Shown one piece after another: positions 18,528-26,352 of a stretch of DNA of 53,095 nt. The notes below the pieces were generated by a model. That model saw nothing but the letters and a program-made list of their open reading frames with translations. It did no database searches and was not told the origin of the DNA. The stretch is from Kocuria tytonicola (GTDB lineage: Bacteria; Actinomycetota; Actinomycetes; Actinomycetales; Micrococcaceae), in contig NZ_PHOA01000004.1 in assembly GCF_003687455.1 (NCBI RefSeq), forward strand, positions 1 through 53,095, read 5' to 3'. The position numbers and the translations under genes were made by a program. Position 1 is the stretch's first letter. Each line of letters begins with the position of its first letter.

Positions 18528-20032
18528 TGAGTCAGGACGTGCTGTCCTTCGAGGAGGCCCTCGAGCGCTTCGAGCCCGTGCTGGGCTTCGAGGTCCACGT
18601 GGAGCTGAACACCCGGACCAAGATGTTCGACGCCGCGCCCAACACCTTTGGGGACGAGCCGAACACCAACATCACGCCGGTGTCCCTGGGACTGCCCGGT
18701 GTGCTGCCCGTGGTCAACGGCAAGGCCGTGGAGTCCGCGATCAAGCTGGGCCTCGCGCTGAACTGCTCGATCGCGCAGAGGTGCCACTTCGCGCGGAAGA
18801 ACTACTTCTACCCGGACACGCCCAAGAACTTCCAGACCTCGCAGTTCGACGAGCCCATCGCGTACGAGGGGTACCTGGACCTCGAGCTCGAGGACGGCAC
18901 GGAGTTCCGCGTGGAGATCGAGCGCGCCCACATGGAAGAGGACGCCGGCAAGCTGACCCACATGGGCGGTGACGCCGGGCGTATCCAGAACGCGCAGTAC
19001 TCCCTGGTGGACTACAACCGCGCGGGTGTGCCGCTCATCGAGATCGTGACCAAGCCCATCGTGGGTGCGGGGGAGCGGGCTCCGGAGCTGGCGCGCGCGT
19101 ACGTGGCGGCTATCCGGGAGATCGTGAGGAACCTCGGCATCTCGGACGCCCGCATGGAGCGCGGCAACGTGCGCTGCGACGCGAACGTCTCGCTGATGCC
19201 CAAGGGCGCCACCCAGTTCGGCACGCGCTCCGAGACGAAGAACGTGAACTCGCTGCGCGCCGTCGAGCGCACCGTGCGCTACGAGATCCAGCGCCACGCC
19301 GCCGTGCTCGCCGCTGGGGAGAAGGTCACGCAGGAGACCCGGTTCTGGCACGAGGACACCCGTTCCACCACCGCCGGGCGCCCCAAGTCGGACGCGGACG
19401 ACTACCGCTACTTCCCCGAGCCGGACCTGGTGCCCGTGGTCACCACCGCGGAGTGGATCGAAGAGATCCGGGCTACCCTGCCCGAGCCGCCGGCCGAGCG
19501 CCGCAAGCGGCTCAAGGCGGACTGGGGCTACTCGGACGAGGAGTTCCGGGACGTGGTCAACGCGGGTGTGCTGGACGAGATCGAGCGCACCATTGCCGCC
19601 GGCGCCACGGCCGCGACCGCCCGCAAGTGGTGGATGGGCGAGATCGCCCGCCTCGCCAAGCAGCGCGAGGTGGAGATCGCCGAGCTGCCCGTCACCGCGG
19701 AGCACGTGGTCGAGCTGGACGCGCTGATCGCGGACGGCAAGATCAACGACAAGCTCGCCAAGAAGGTGCTGGGCTTCGTCGTGGCGGGCGAGGGCACCCC
19801 GGGCGAGATCGTCGAGGCCCGCGGTCTCGGGGTCGTCTCCGACGACGGCGCCCTGAGCGCCGCCGTGGACGACGCCATGGCCCAGATGCCGGACGTCGTG
19901 GAGAAGATCAAGGGCGGCAAGGTCCAGGCCGTGGGCGCGCTGATCGGTCCCGTCATGAAGGCCACCCGCGGTCAGGCGGACGCCGGACGCGTGCGGCAGA
20001 TCATCCTGGAGAAGCTCGGCGTGCAGGGCTGA
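18527..20032 (+). CDS. gatB: Aspartyl/glutamyl-tRNA amidotransferase subunit B
   Basis: This 501-residue subunit binds the misacylated tRNA, phosphorylates it and amidates it with ammonia tunnelled from GatA. Landmarks are GFEVHVELNTRTKMF at the N terminus, DAGRIQNAQYSLVDYNRAGVPLIEIV as the central signature, and RYFPEPDL. A YqeY-like helical tail ends in QADAGRVRQIILEKL. GGGAGG lies seven bases before ATG 18527; an in-frame GTG one codon upstream is possible. The operon ends at a very strong hairpin. Confidence 0.97.
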   Translation: MSQDVLSFEEALERFEPVLGFEVHVELNTRTKMFDAAPNTFGDEPNTNITPVSLGLPGVLPVVNGKAVESAIKLGLALNCSIAQRCHFARKNYFYPDTPKNFQTSQFDEPIAYEGYLDLELEDGTEFRVEIERAHMEEDAGKLTHMGGDAGRIQNAQYSLVDYNRAGVPLIEIVTKPIVGAGERAPELARAYVAAIREIVRNLGISDARMERGNVRCDANVSLMPKGATQFGTRSETKNVNSLRAVERTVRYEIQRHAAVLAAGEKVTQETRFWHEDTRSTTAGRPKSDADDYRYFPEPDLVPVVTTAEWIEEIRATLPEPPAERRKRLKADWGYSDEEFRDVVNAGVLDEIERTIAAGATAATARKWWMGEIARLAKQREVEIAELPVTAEHVVELDALIADGKINDKLAKKVLGFVVAGEGTPGEIVEARGLGVVSDDGALSAAVDDAMAQMPDVVEKIKGGKVQAVGALIGPVMKATRGQADAGRVRQIILEKLGVQG

Positions 20033-20053
20033 CGCCCCGCGCTACTTCTGGCC

Positions 20054-20089
20054 ACCGGCCCGGTTCCCCGCGCGGGGAACCGGGCCGGT
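20054..20089. terminator. Bidirectional terminator between gatB and capA
   Basis: Arms 20054-20070 and 20073-20089 are perfectly complementary over 17 bp with a 2-base centre. It sits between two convergent stops (20032 and 20101). Confidence 0.85.
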
Positions 20090-20100
20090 GCCGTGCCGGT

Positions 20101-21396
20101 TTAGAGCTCGTCGCTCAGCCGCCACTCGTGCAGCCCGTGCTCCCGTGCGGAGTCGGTGGTGACGACCCCCGCGATGCGTTCGCGGATCGCCCGGTCCTCC
20201 GCGTCCGAGCGGCACACGCCGGACGGGGCGTCCGAGGCCACGGGGCACCACGCGTACCGTCCGGCCCGGGTGTTGGAGCTGGGCACCCACGCGAGGTCGC
20301 TCACGCGCCAGTGCCCGTCCGCGCCGCGCGCGAACTGGAAGCGGGCCACGATCCCCTGGTTGTTGCTCTCGGCCACCGGCGGGGCGGTCTCGGTGACGTT
20401 GTTGCCCACGCCGTAGACGATCCACGTGCCGCGGTGGTTCTCGATGGGCTGCACGCTGTGGGAGCCGTGGCCGTACACCGCGTCGAAGGCGCCAGAAGCC
20501 GCGAGGGCGTGGGCGGTGCGCTTCTGGTACTCGTCCGCCGTGTCGGTGTATTCCTTGATCGAGTGCATGGCGGCCACCACCACGTCCGCGCCCTGCTCGC
20601 GGGCCTTCTCCGCCTGGGCCACGGCGTGGGCCACGTCCTGGGCCGCGGTGTCCTCTCCCACGCGGGGGTCCGTGCCGTCCCGCAGCCGGTCGATGCGCCA
20701 CGGGGTGTCCTGGGGCTTCTCGTTGAGACTGTTCGTCCCCGTGACCACCGCGAGCTTTCCGGTGGGGGTGTCCACGACCATCGGCTGCTCCGCCTCCTGC
20801 TGCGAGGCGTAGGAACCGGTGTGCTGCAGCCCGGCCGCGTCCATCGTCTCGATGGTCCGCTCCACGCCGGCCACCCCCTGGTCCACCGCGTGGTTGCTCG
20901 CTGAGGTGCACGCGTCGTAGCCCGCGTCCTTTGCCGCGCCCAGGATCTCCGGCGGCACGTTGAACTCCGGGTACGCGGCGTAGGGACCGCCCGCGGGCGC
21001 CACGGGCGTCTCCGCCTGGCACACGGCCACGTCCGCGCGGTCCAGGTAGGCCCGCTGCTGCTGGAGCAGGGGCGCGAAGTCGAAGTTCGCGCCGTGCGCG
21101 CGCTGCGGATCCGCGGCGAACTGGCTCCACAGCCCCTCGTGCAGCAACAGGTCGCCCGAGACCGCCAGGCTCAGGCATGCGTCCTCGGGGCACTCGGGTC
21201 CCTTCCCGGCGCCGGTGCGGTGCTGCTCCTCGCTTGCGCGGGGGGACGACGTCGCCCCCGCGCTCTGCGGGGCCTCTCCGGGATTCTCTGCGGGGGCACC
21301 GCAGCCGGAGAGCAGCAGGGCGCCCGTCGTGAGGAGGGCGAAACCGGCCCGTCGGCGAGCACGTGAGCGGCGCGAGGACGGTGTGCGGACAACCAT
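20101..21396 (-). CDS. CapA-family putative lipoprotein
   Basis: This is a 431-residue protein. An Arg-rich N terminus and hydrophobic helix end in LLLSGC, a lipobox with Cys32 as the lipidated residue. A ~35-residue Ser/Glu/Ala-rich linker follows. The catalytic-fold domain shows the CapA (PGA_cap, PF09587) metallophosphatase-like pattern: SGDLLLHEGLW (~80), ASNHAVDQGVAGVERTIETM, VVVAAMHSIKEY and VYGHGSHSVQPIE, with Asp/His/Asn positions suited to metal binding. CapA helps export or tether poly-gamma-glutamate in Bacillus, but no capBCE genes are here, so the substrate is unknown. It is monocistronic and anchored outside the membrane. Confidence 0.88.
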   Translation of the reverse strand: MVVRTPSSRRSRARRRAGFALLTTGALLLSGCGAPAENPGEAPQSAGATSSPRASEEQHRTGAGKGPECPEDACLSLAVSGDLLLHEGLWSQFAADPQRAHGANFDFAPLLQQQRAYLDRADVAVCQAETPVAPAGGPYAAYPEFNVPPEILGAAKDAGYDACTSASNHAVDQGVAGVERTIETMDAAGLQHTGSYASQQEAEQPMVVDTPTGKLAVVTGTNSLNEKPQDTPWRIDRLRDGTDPRVGEDTAAQDVAHAVAQAEKAREQGADVVVAAMHSIKEYTDTADEYQKRTAHALAASGAFDAVYGHGSHSVQPIENHRGTWIVYGVGNNVTETAPPVAESNNQGIVARFQFARGADGHWRVSDLAWVPSSNTRAGRYAWCPVASDAPSGVCRSDAEDRAIRERIAGVVTTDSAREHGLHEWRLSDEL

Positions 21397-21494
21397 CCGG
21401 CGATGCTATCGCACACGCCGTGAGCCAGATCATGCCCCATTACGTCACATGAATCTGACGAAATTGCGTTTTCTGCCGGGGCCGGACATCATGC

Positions 21495-21513
21495 TCAGGT
21501 AAGGCTTTCCTAA
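21495..21513 (+). promoter_or_regulatory. IdeR/DtxR-type iron box
   Basis: The 19-mer TCAGGTAAGGCTTTCCTAA closely follows the consensus TTAGGTTAGGCTAACCTAA, with the AGG...GGCT...CCTAA skeleton intact. It ends 34 bases before the preferred start of the DUF2470 gene, the usual position for repression by iron-loaded IdeR/DtxR. Confidence 0.75.
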
Positions 21514-21546
21514 GTTCTGGTGTCGAGCGGAAAAGTGGGGACGGAC

Positions 21547-22395
21547 GTGGGTCCTACCGACAACGGGGCGGGTGCCGCCCACGCGGGTGTCGAGGAGCGG
21601 GCGGTCTCGCTCGCGCACCGCATGCTCTCGGGCGCCGGGCAGGCCTCCGTGGTGGCGTACCGCCTGGAGGGTCAGCCCACTGTCACCTCGGTGGCCCACG
21701 GGCTCACGCGCCGCGGGGAACTCGTGGTGGCCACCACTGTCGGACCCGCGGAGGTGGGCGCCGACGCGCTGGTTCCGGGGGAGCCGATGGACGTGCGCGT
21801 GGACATCACCAAGATCGCTCCGGAGCCGGACGTGCGGATCGTCGCGGCGAGCATGCATCTGCTCGCGAGCCTCGAGTGGCTGCACCCCCTGGACGCCGAG
21901 CTGCTGCGAGGGAGCGGTGAGCTGCCGGATCTGGTGGCCGCGGTGGCCGGAGCGCCCGGGGGCCGCCTGGCCGTGCTGGACACCGCTCGCGTGATCCTCC
22001 ACGACGGCACCGGTGCCACGCCCCTGGCCTTCGCCCACCTCCAGCAGCACGGCCGCAACGGCGCCGTGGCGTCCGGGTACGTGCAGGAGCTGGAGTCGGC
22101 GGCCCTGGATGCGGTCACGGACGTGGACCGGCTGGACCTCGCCGCCCTGTGCGACGCCGCGGAGCAGGGCTGGATTCCCGCACACCTGCTCACACGCACA
22201 CCGTCCCTGGGCGGTTGCCAGCACACGCTGGAGCGCGACTTCGTGGTGGACGTGGACCGCACGGGCGTCACGGTCCTGCGCCACGGGGCGGAGGAGACGA
22301 GCGTCTACTTCGTGCCCTTCGACCTCCGCAGCGCCGCCCCGGGTGGCGCGGCGGCCCACCTCAGAACGCTGCTCGGGGTGCGGTCCGCCGCCTGA
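21547..22395 (+). CDS. DUF2470-domain protein, probably iron-regulated
   Basis: This 282-residue cytosolic protein has a flavin-reductase/pyridoxamine-oxidase-like N-terminal half. A C-terminal DUF2470 segment is suggested by FAHLQQHGRNGAVASGYVQE, the later VDVDRTGVTVLRH and the closing FVPFDLRSAA. DUF2470/HugZ-type proteins are linked to haem binding or degradation and iron acquisition, so a role in haem-iron use is plausible but inferred. GTG 21547 is chosen because GGGGA lies five bases upstream; GTG 21520 and 21535 are in frame, but 21520 leaves no room for a leader after the iron box. Its stop is only 3 bp from that of the convergent DUF1540 gene. Confidence 0.75.
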   Translation: MGPTDNGAGAAHAGVEERAVSLAHRMLSGAGQASVVAYRLEGQPTVTSVAHGLTRRGELVVATTVGPAEVGADALVPGEPMDVRVDITKIAPEPDVRIVAASMHLLASLEWLHPLDAELLRGSGELPDLVAAVAGAPGGRLAVLDTARVILHDGTGATPLAFAHLQQHGRNGAVASGYVQELESAALDAVTDVDRLDLAALCDAAEQGWIPAHLLTRTPSLGGCQHTLERDFVVDVDRTGVTVLRHGAEETSVYFVPFDLRSAAPGGAAAHLRTLLGVRSAA

Positions 22396-22398
22396 GTC

Positions 22399-22677
22399 CT
22401 ACTCGGCCTCGTAGCTGCCGCAGTTCGCGTCCGCGGTGACCTCGATGGCGGATGCGGTGCACAGCAGGTCCTTGTTGTGCGTGCACTCCAGGCGCTGGCA
22501 CGCGCCCACCTGGCCGTTGGCGGTGGGCAGACCGCCACGGGCGTCGAGCGAGATGAACGTGGTGCACGAGGCGTCGGAACCCTGACCGCCCACGGTGATG
22601 GCGGGTGCGGTGCAGCCGTTGTCGTTGAAGGCGCAGCCGGTGGCGGTGCAGGTGGAAACAGCGGTGAGAGTGGCCAT
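22399..22677 (-). CDS. DUF1540 protein with two Cys4 repeats
   Basis: This 92-residue protein contains two tandem four-cysteine units. Unit one is C10, C15, C22, C38 (CTATGCAFNDNGCTAP...ASCTTF); unit two is C60, C65, C73, C86 (CQRLECTHNKDLLC...NC). The C-x4-C-x6/7-C-x12/15-C spacing with 'A.I.V' is the DUF1540 pattern, thought to bind metal, but no biochemical function is assigned. AGGAG lies six bases before ATG 22677. A promoter with two small dyads lies upstream in an AT-rich island. It is convergent with the iron-box-controlled DUF2470 gene. Confidence 0.85.
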   Translation of the reverse strand: MATLTAVSTCTATGCAFNDNGCTAPAITVGGQGSDASCTTFISLDARGGLPTANGQVGACQRLECTHNKDLLCTASAIEVTADANCGSYEAE

Positions 22678-22864
22678 GATCTTCTCCTGTGACTCGTGTG
22701 GTGCTCGTGGCATCGGTCGTGATGAAAAGAACACTAAAGGCATTTCCGGAATGTGACTAGTAAGTTCTACCTTACGACACAGCATTGTTTGCTAATTGGA
22801 TTGCATTACGTTCGAGTGAATGCAGGGCATGCTCAGCGAATTACGGAAATGGACATTTCCCTAA
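22678..22864. other. AT-rich intergenic island between DUF1540 and azlD
   Basis: This 187-bp stretch is far richer in A/T than the rest of the window. It holds the DUF1540 promoter and, near azlD, the perfect small palindrome GGAAATG-GA-CATTTCC (22845-22860), which could be a weak azlD terminator or another copy of the GGAAATG operator half. No open reading frame is convincing here. Confidence 0.6.
22731..22775 (-). promoter_or_regulatory. Promoter region of the DUF1540 gene with overlapping dyads
   Basis: On the minus strand TAGTGT (22736-22731) can serve as -10. A TAGTCA placed 17 bases upstream could be a poor -35. The spacer contains the dyad CATTCCGGAAATG. Just upstream lies GTAAG-N6-CTTAC (22775-22760). 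Both dyads sit where a regulator would act. No protein can be assigned from sequence alone. Confidence 0.4.
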
Positions 22865-23167
22865 TCAGGACAGCACCAGTCCGGCCAGGGAGTAGGCCGC
22901 GAACCCCGCGAGGAAGCTGATCAGGAAGTTCTTGGAGGCCAGGTTCACCAGCACGGACACCACCGCCGCAAGGACCAGCCGGCTCAGCTGTGTCCCGGAG
23001 TCCGCCTCGACCAGCGTGTAGGCCACCAGGATGAGCATGAGCCCGGCGGGCAGCAGCGTGGAGAACTCCGTGAGGTCCTCGCGGTTGCGGAAACGGTGGG
23101 CCACCTGCATGGGGAGAAAGCGCAGGGCAAAGGTCACGGCGGCGCACACGAGAATGGCGGCAATCAC
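22865..23167 (-). CDS. azlD: AzlD-family branched-chain amino acid exporter subunit
   Basis: This 100-residue protein has four predicted membrane helices. The AzlD pattern begins VIAAILVCAAVTFALRFLP, followed by FSTLLPAGLMLILVAYTLV. AzlD is the small partner of AzlC, and together they export branched-chain amino acids. GTG 23167 lies two bases after the azlC stop on the minus strand, so the pair is co-translated. The last hydrophobic helix ends within two residues of the stop. Confidence 0.9.
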   Translation of the reverse strand: MIAAILVCAAVTFALRFLPMQVAHRFRNREDLTEFSTLLPAGLMLILVAYTLVEADSGTQLSRLVLAAVVSVLVNLASKNFLISFLAGFAAYSLAGLVLS

Positions 23168-23168
23168 G

Positions 23169-23879
23169 TCATGCTTTCTTGCCGGCACCGCGCGGCGTCG
23201 TGGTCCTGCGCGGACGCCGCACCATGAGGACGCACAGCGCGGCGTAGCAGAGCATGGCGCCCAGCAGGAAGAGGCTGCGCGGCAGCAGCAGTCCCACGCC
23301 GATGGAGAGCAGCGCTGCGGCAAGGATCTTGCTCCGCTGCGTCGAGGCGGTGATCGCGCCCACGAACAGCAGGGAGAACAGACCCGTGAGGGCGAAGTCG
23401 AAGCCGTCGACGGACTCCGGGACGAGTCCACCCGCAAAGGCACCCACGGCCGCGCCGAACACCCAGTAGAAGTGCGAGACGCCCTGGACCAGCAGCAGCT
23501 GGTGCTGGGTGGTGGGATGCACTCCGCTGCTGATCAGCGCGTAGGCCTCGTCCGTGAGCGCGTAGGGACCATAGAACTTCGCGAACGGGGAGTGCAGCAG
23601 GTGTGTGGGGTAGGAGAAACCGTAGAACACGTGGCGGCTGTTCACCAGCAGTGTGGTCACGGCGATCTGCGCCAGCCCGGCGCCCGCGGCGACGAAACCC
23701 ACCAGCAGGAACTCGATGGAGCCCGCGAACACCACCAGTGCGGTGAGCGGCGCGAGGTACGGGGCGAATCCCAGGGACACCGAGTACGCACCGAACGCCA
23801 TGCCCAGCGGCAGGTACCCCATGGCCACGGGCACCGTGACCCTCAGGGCCCACGGCAGGCTGCCCTTCTCCGTGTTCAT
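23169..23879 (-). CDS. azlC: AzlC-family branched-chain amino acid exporter subunit
   Basis: This 236-residue polytopic protein has the AzlC signature: VPVAMGYLPLGMAFGAYSVS near the N terminus, FAGSIEFLLVGF, and NSRHVFYGFSYP in the middle. It exports branched-chain amino acids, possibly with small aromatic ones, together with AzlD. Basic residues in the C-terminal tail (RRPRRTTTPRGAGKK) suggest a cytoplasmic end. GAGGAG lies about 11 bases before ATG 23879. It is divergent from the S9 peptidase gene; the two promoters share 108 bp. Confidence 0.92.
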   Translation of the reverse strand: MNTEKGSLPWALRVTVPVAMGYLPLGMAFGAYSVSLGFAPYLAPLTALVVFAGSIEFLLVGFVAAGAGLAQIAVTTLLVNSRHVFYGFSYPTHLLHSPFAKFYGPYALTDEAYALISSGVHPTTQHQLLLVQGVSHFYWVFGAAVGAFAGGLVPESVDGFDFALTGLFSLLFVGAITASTQRSKILAAALLSIGVGLLLPRSLFLLGAMLCYAALCVLMVRRPRRTTTPRGAGKKA

Positions 23880-23974
23880 GCGGGGCGGCGCTCCTCACCG
23901 TTCGTCCTGCGGGTCCCGGCCACGCTAGCGCGGACCCGGGCCTGCGGTGGACTCCGCGCGTCGCTGGGCGACTG

Positions 23975-23980
23975 TAACCT
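23975..23980 (+). promoter_or_regulatory. Candidate -10 box for leaderless transcription of the S9 peptidase gene
   Basis: TAACCT ends seven bases before ATG 23988, and there is no Shine-Dalgarno sequence. Confidence 0.4.
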
Positions 23981-23987
23981 ACGACAC

Positions 23988-26177
23988 ATGACCTCTCGTT
24001 ACGCAACTCCCGCAGACCTCGTGGCCACCCCTCGACTCGCCGGACTCGCGGCGCACCGCGACGGCCCGGTGGTCGCGCTGCGCCAGGAGCTCTCCCCGGA
24101 CGGCACGCGCTACGTCACCCACGCCTGGGCCGTGCCCGCGCGGGGCGAGCCGGTGCAGCTCACCCACGACGAGAGGGGCGTCCGGGAGGCCTGCCCCACC
24201 GGCTCCGGCACCGTGTGGTTCACCTCCGACCGCCCCGTGCCCGGTGACGAGGACAAGCGCACCCGGCTGTGGCTGCTTCCCGAGCGCGGTGAGGCCCGCG
24301 CGGTGCTGGACGCCCCCGAGGGCATCTCCCACCTCCAGCTCGGTGGGGACCGGCTGTTCTTCGTCTCGGGCCTGCACCCCGCCGCCCGCGGCGCGCAGGA
24401 CGAGTTCGCGCGCAACCGCGAGAGCCACGACCGCCGGGAGGAGACCGGTGTGAGCGCCGTGCTCCACGACCGCTCGCCCATCCGTTTCTGGGACCACGAC
24501 CTCCCGGCGGCGGAGGACGCCCTCTGGTTCCTGGACACCGGGTCCCTCTCGGCGGATGACGACGCCGCCGGGGCCGTCCGGCGCGTCGAGCTGCCTGCCG
24601 GGCGTCTGGGCCACGTGTCGGTGGCCCCGGACGGCACGTGGCTGCTCGTGGAGATGGCGGTGGTGGCCGAGGGCGGTGTGGAGCGCACGCAGCTGTGGCG
24701 CATCCCCCTGCCCGCCCCGGCACCCGCCGCGGACAGCCCGGAGGGCGCGGGCGCAGCGGACTCGGCAGAGCGGGAAGGTGCTGCAGGTGAGCCCGCACCG
24801 TCCCGCGGCGGGCCGGTCGGCGCGGGGGAGGCCGAGCTGCTGCACGACGCCTCCGTGGCGGAGCAGTGGTCCCCGGGGGAGGTGAGTCCGGACGGCTCCC
24901 GCGTGGTCCTCACCCGCCACCGGCTCTGGCGGGACGGCGTGAACATGGCTTTGTCGCTGTGGGTGCGGGACATGGCGACCGGCGAGGAGATCGAGGCCGT
25001 GCCGTGGGACGAGCACTGGGCGGCGGACGCGGCGTGGCTGGACGACGACTCGTTCGTGTGCGTCTCCGACCACCGCGGCCGCGGCATCGTGCTCCGGGTG
25101 CACTGCCCCCGCGGCGGGGACGTCCGCGTGCAGACGGCTGCCGGTGGCGCGGACCAGGACTGGACCTACTCCTCGGTGCGCGTGGCGGGGGAGGACCTCG
25201 TGGGCCTGCGTGCGAGCTACGCCCACCCCGCGCAGCTGGTGCGCTGGTCCGCGCCCGGTGCGGCAGCCTCCGACGCCGGTGCGCGGGCGACGTCGTCGAG
25301 CCACGGTGACCCGGCGCCGTCGGACGCGCCCGAGGGATCCGCAGGACCCGCCCCGGTGACCGGGCTGGTTCCCGACGACGCCGTGCCCGGGCGTCTGGAG
25401 GAGGTCACCACCACGGCCGGGGACGGCACCGAGATCCGCGCGTGGCTCGCGCTGCCCGAGAGTGCTGCGGGCACCCGGCACCCGCTCGTGGTGTTCGTGC
25501 ACGGGGGTCCGTGGGGTTCCAACAACCAGTGGAGCTGGCGCTGGAACCCGTGGCCGTTCGTGGCGAAGGGGTACGCGGTGCTGCTGCCGGACCCCGCGAT
25601 CTCCACGGGCTACGGCCAGTCGATGATCGAACGGGGTCAGCAGGAGCTGGGCGGGGCGCCGTTCACGGACGTCATGGCGCTCGTGGACGCCACCACGGCG
25701 CGCGCGGACATCGACCCCGAGAAGCAGGCGCTCATGGGTGGCTCCTACGGCGGGTACATGGCCAACTGGGTGGCCACGCACACCGGGGGCCGGTTCCGGT
25801 GCATCGTGACGCACGCGTCCCTGTGGAACCTGGACTCCATGGGGGCCACCACGGACAACACCCTGTGGCGCGAGGCCATGGGCCCCTCCCAGGCCGCCGA
25901 GTACTCCCCGCACCGCTTCGTGGAGCGCATCGAGGTGCCCCTGCTCGTGATCCACGGGGACAAGGACTACCGGGTGCCCGTCTCCCAGGGACTGGAGCTG
26001 TGGGCGGACCTGCAGCGCAGCACCTCGGTGGCGGGCCACCGCTTCCTCTACTACCCGGATGAGGGGCACTGGATCCTCAAGCCCGCCAACGCACGGACCT
26101 GGTACGAGACCACCCTCGCGTTCCTGGACCAGCACGTGCTGGGGAAGGACTGGGAGCGGCCCGAGCTGCTGGGCTGA
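23988..26177 (+). CDS. S9 family prolyl oligopeptidase-like peptidase
   Basis: This 729-residue protein has an N-terminal beta-propeller-like region and a C-terminal alpha/beta-hydrolase domain. The catalytic triad can be placed at Ser586 (GGSYGGYMA), Asp658 (IHGDKDYRV) and His694 (DEGHWILK). It resembles dipeptidyl aminopeptidase/acylaminoacyl peptidases, which cleave small peptides in the cytoplasm; no signal peptide is present. Two low-complexity Ala/Ser/Gly/Pro inserts (about 241-282 and 421-467) are unusual and probably form flexible loops or linkers. The open frame extends far upstream, but ATG 23988 begins the recognisable protein. Confidence 0.9.
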   Translation: MTSRYATPADLVATPRLAGLAAHRDGPVVALRQELSPDGTRYVTHAWAVPARGEPVQLTHDERGVREACPTGSGTVWFTSDRPVPGDEDKRTRLWLLPERGEARAVLDAPEGISHLQLGGDRLFFVSGLHPAARGAQDEFARNRESHDRREETGVSAVLHDRSPIRFWDHDLPAAEDALWFLDTGSLSADDDAAGAVRRVELPAGRLGHVSVAPDGTWLLVEMAVVAEGGVERTQLWRIPLPAPAPAADSPEGAGAADSAEREGAAGEPAPSRGGPVGAGEAELLHDASVAEQWSPGEVSPDGSRVVLTRHRLWRDGVNMALSLWVRDMATGEEIEAVPWDEHWAADAAWLDDDSFVCVSDHRGRGIVLRVHCPRGGDVRVQTAAGGADQDWTYSSVRVAGEDLVGLRASYAHPAQLVRWSAPGAAASDAGARATSSSHGDPAPSDAPEGSAGPAPVTGLVPDDAVPGRLEEVTTTAGDGTEIRAWLALPESAAGTRHPLVVFVHGGPWGSNNQWSWRWNPWPFVAKGYAVLLPDPAISTGYGQSMIERGQQELGGAPFTDVMALVDATTARADIDPEKQALMGGSYGGYMANWVATHTGGRFRCIVTHASLWNLDSMGATTDNTLWREAMGPSQAAEYSPHRFVERIEVPLLVIHGDKDYRVPVSQGLELWADLQRSTSVAGHRFLYYPDEGHWILKPANARTWYETTLAFLDQHVLGKDWERPELLG

Positions 26178-26301
26178 ACCGGGCCGCCGGGAGCGTCGCC
26201 CCGCCGTCGCCACCCGCGGCGCGGCGGCGTCGTCGGGCGAGCACCGCGTACGGCGGCGGAGAGTTCGGTCACGTGTGCGCGGGGCGGCAGGTGGAGGGGA
26301 G

Positions 26302-26307
26302 TAGAAT
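26302..26307 (+). promoter_or_regulatory. Candidate -10 box of typA
   Basis: TAGAAT lies 46 bases before the typA ATG, giving a short leader with the purine-rich GAAGAGAGA near the start. Confidence 0.4.
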
Positions 26308-26352
26308 CGCCACGATTCCCCTCTGCCTCTACCTGCGAAGAGAGACTCGTGT

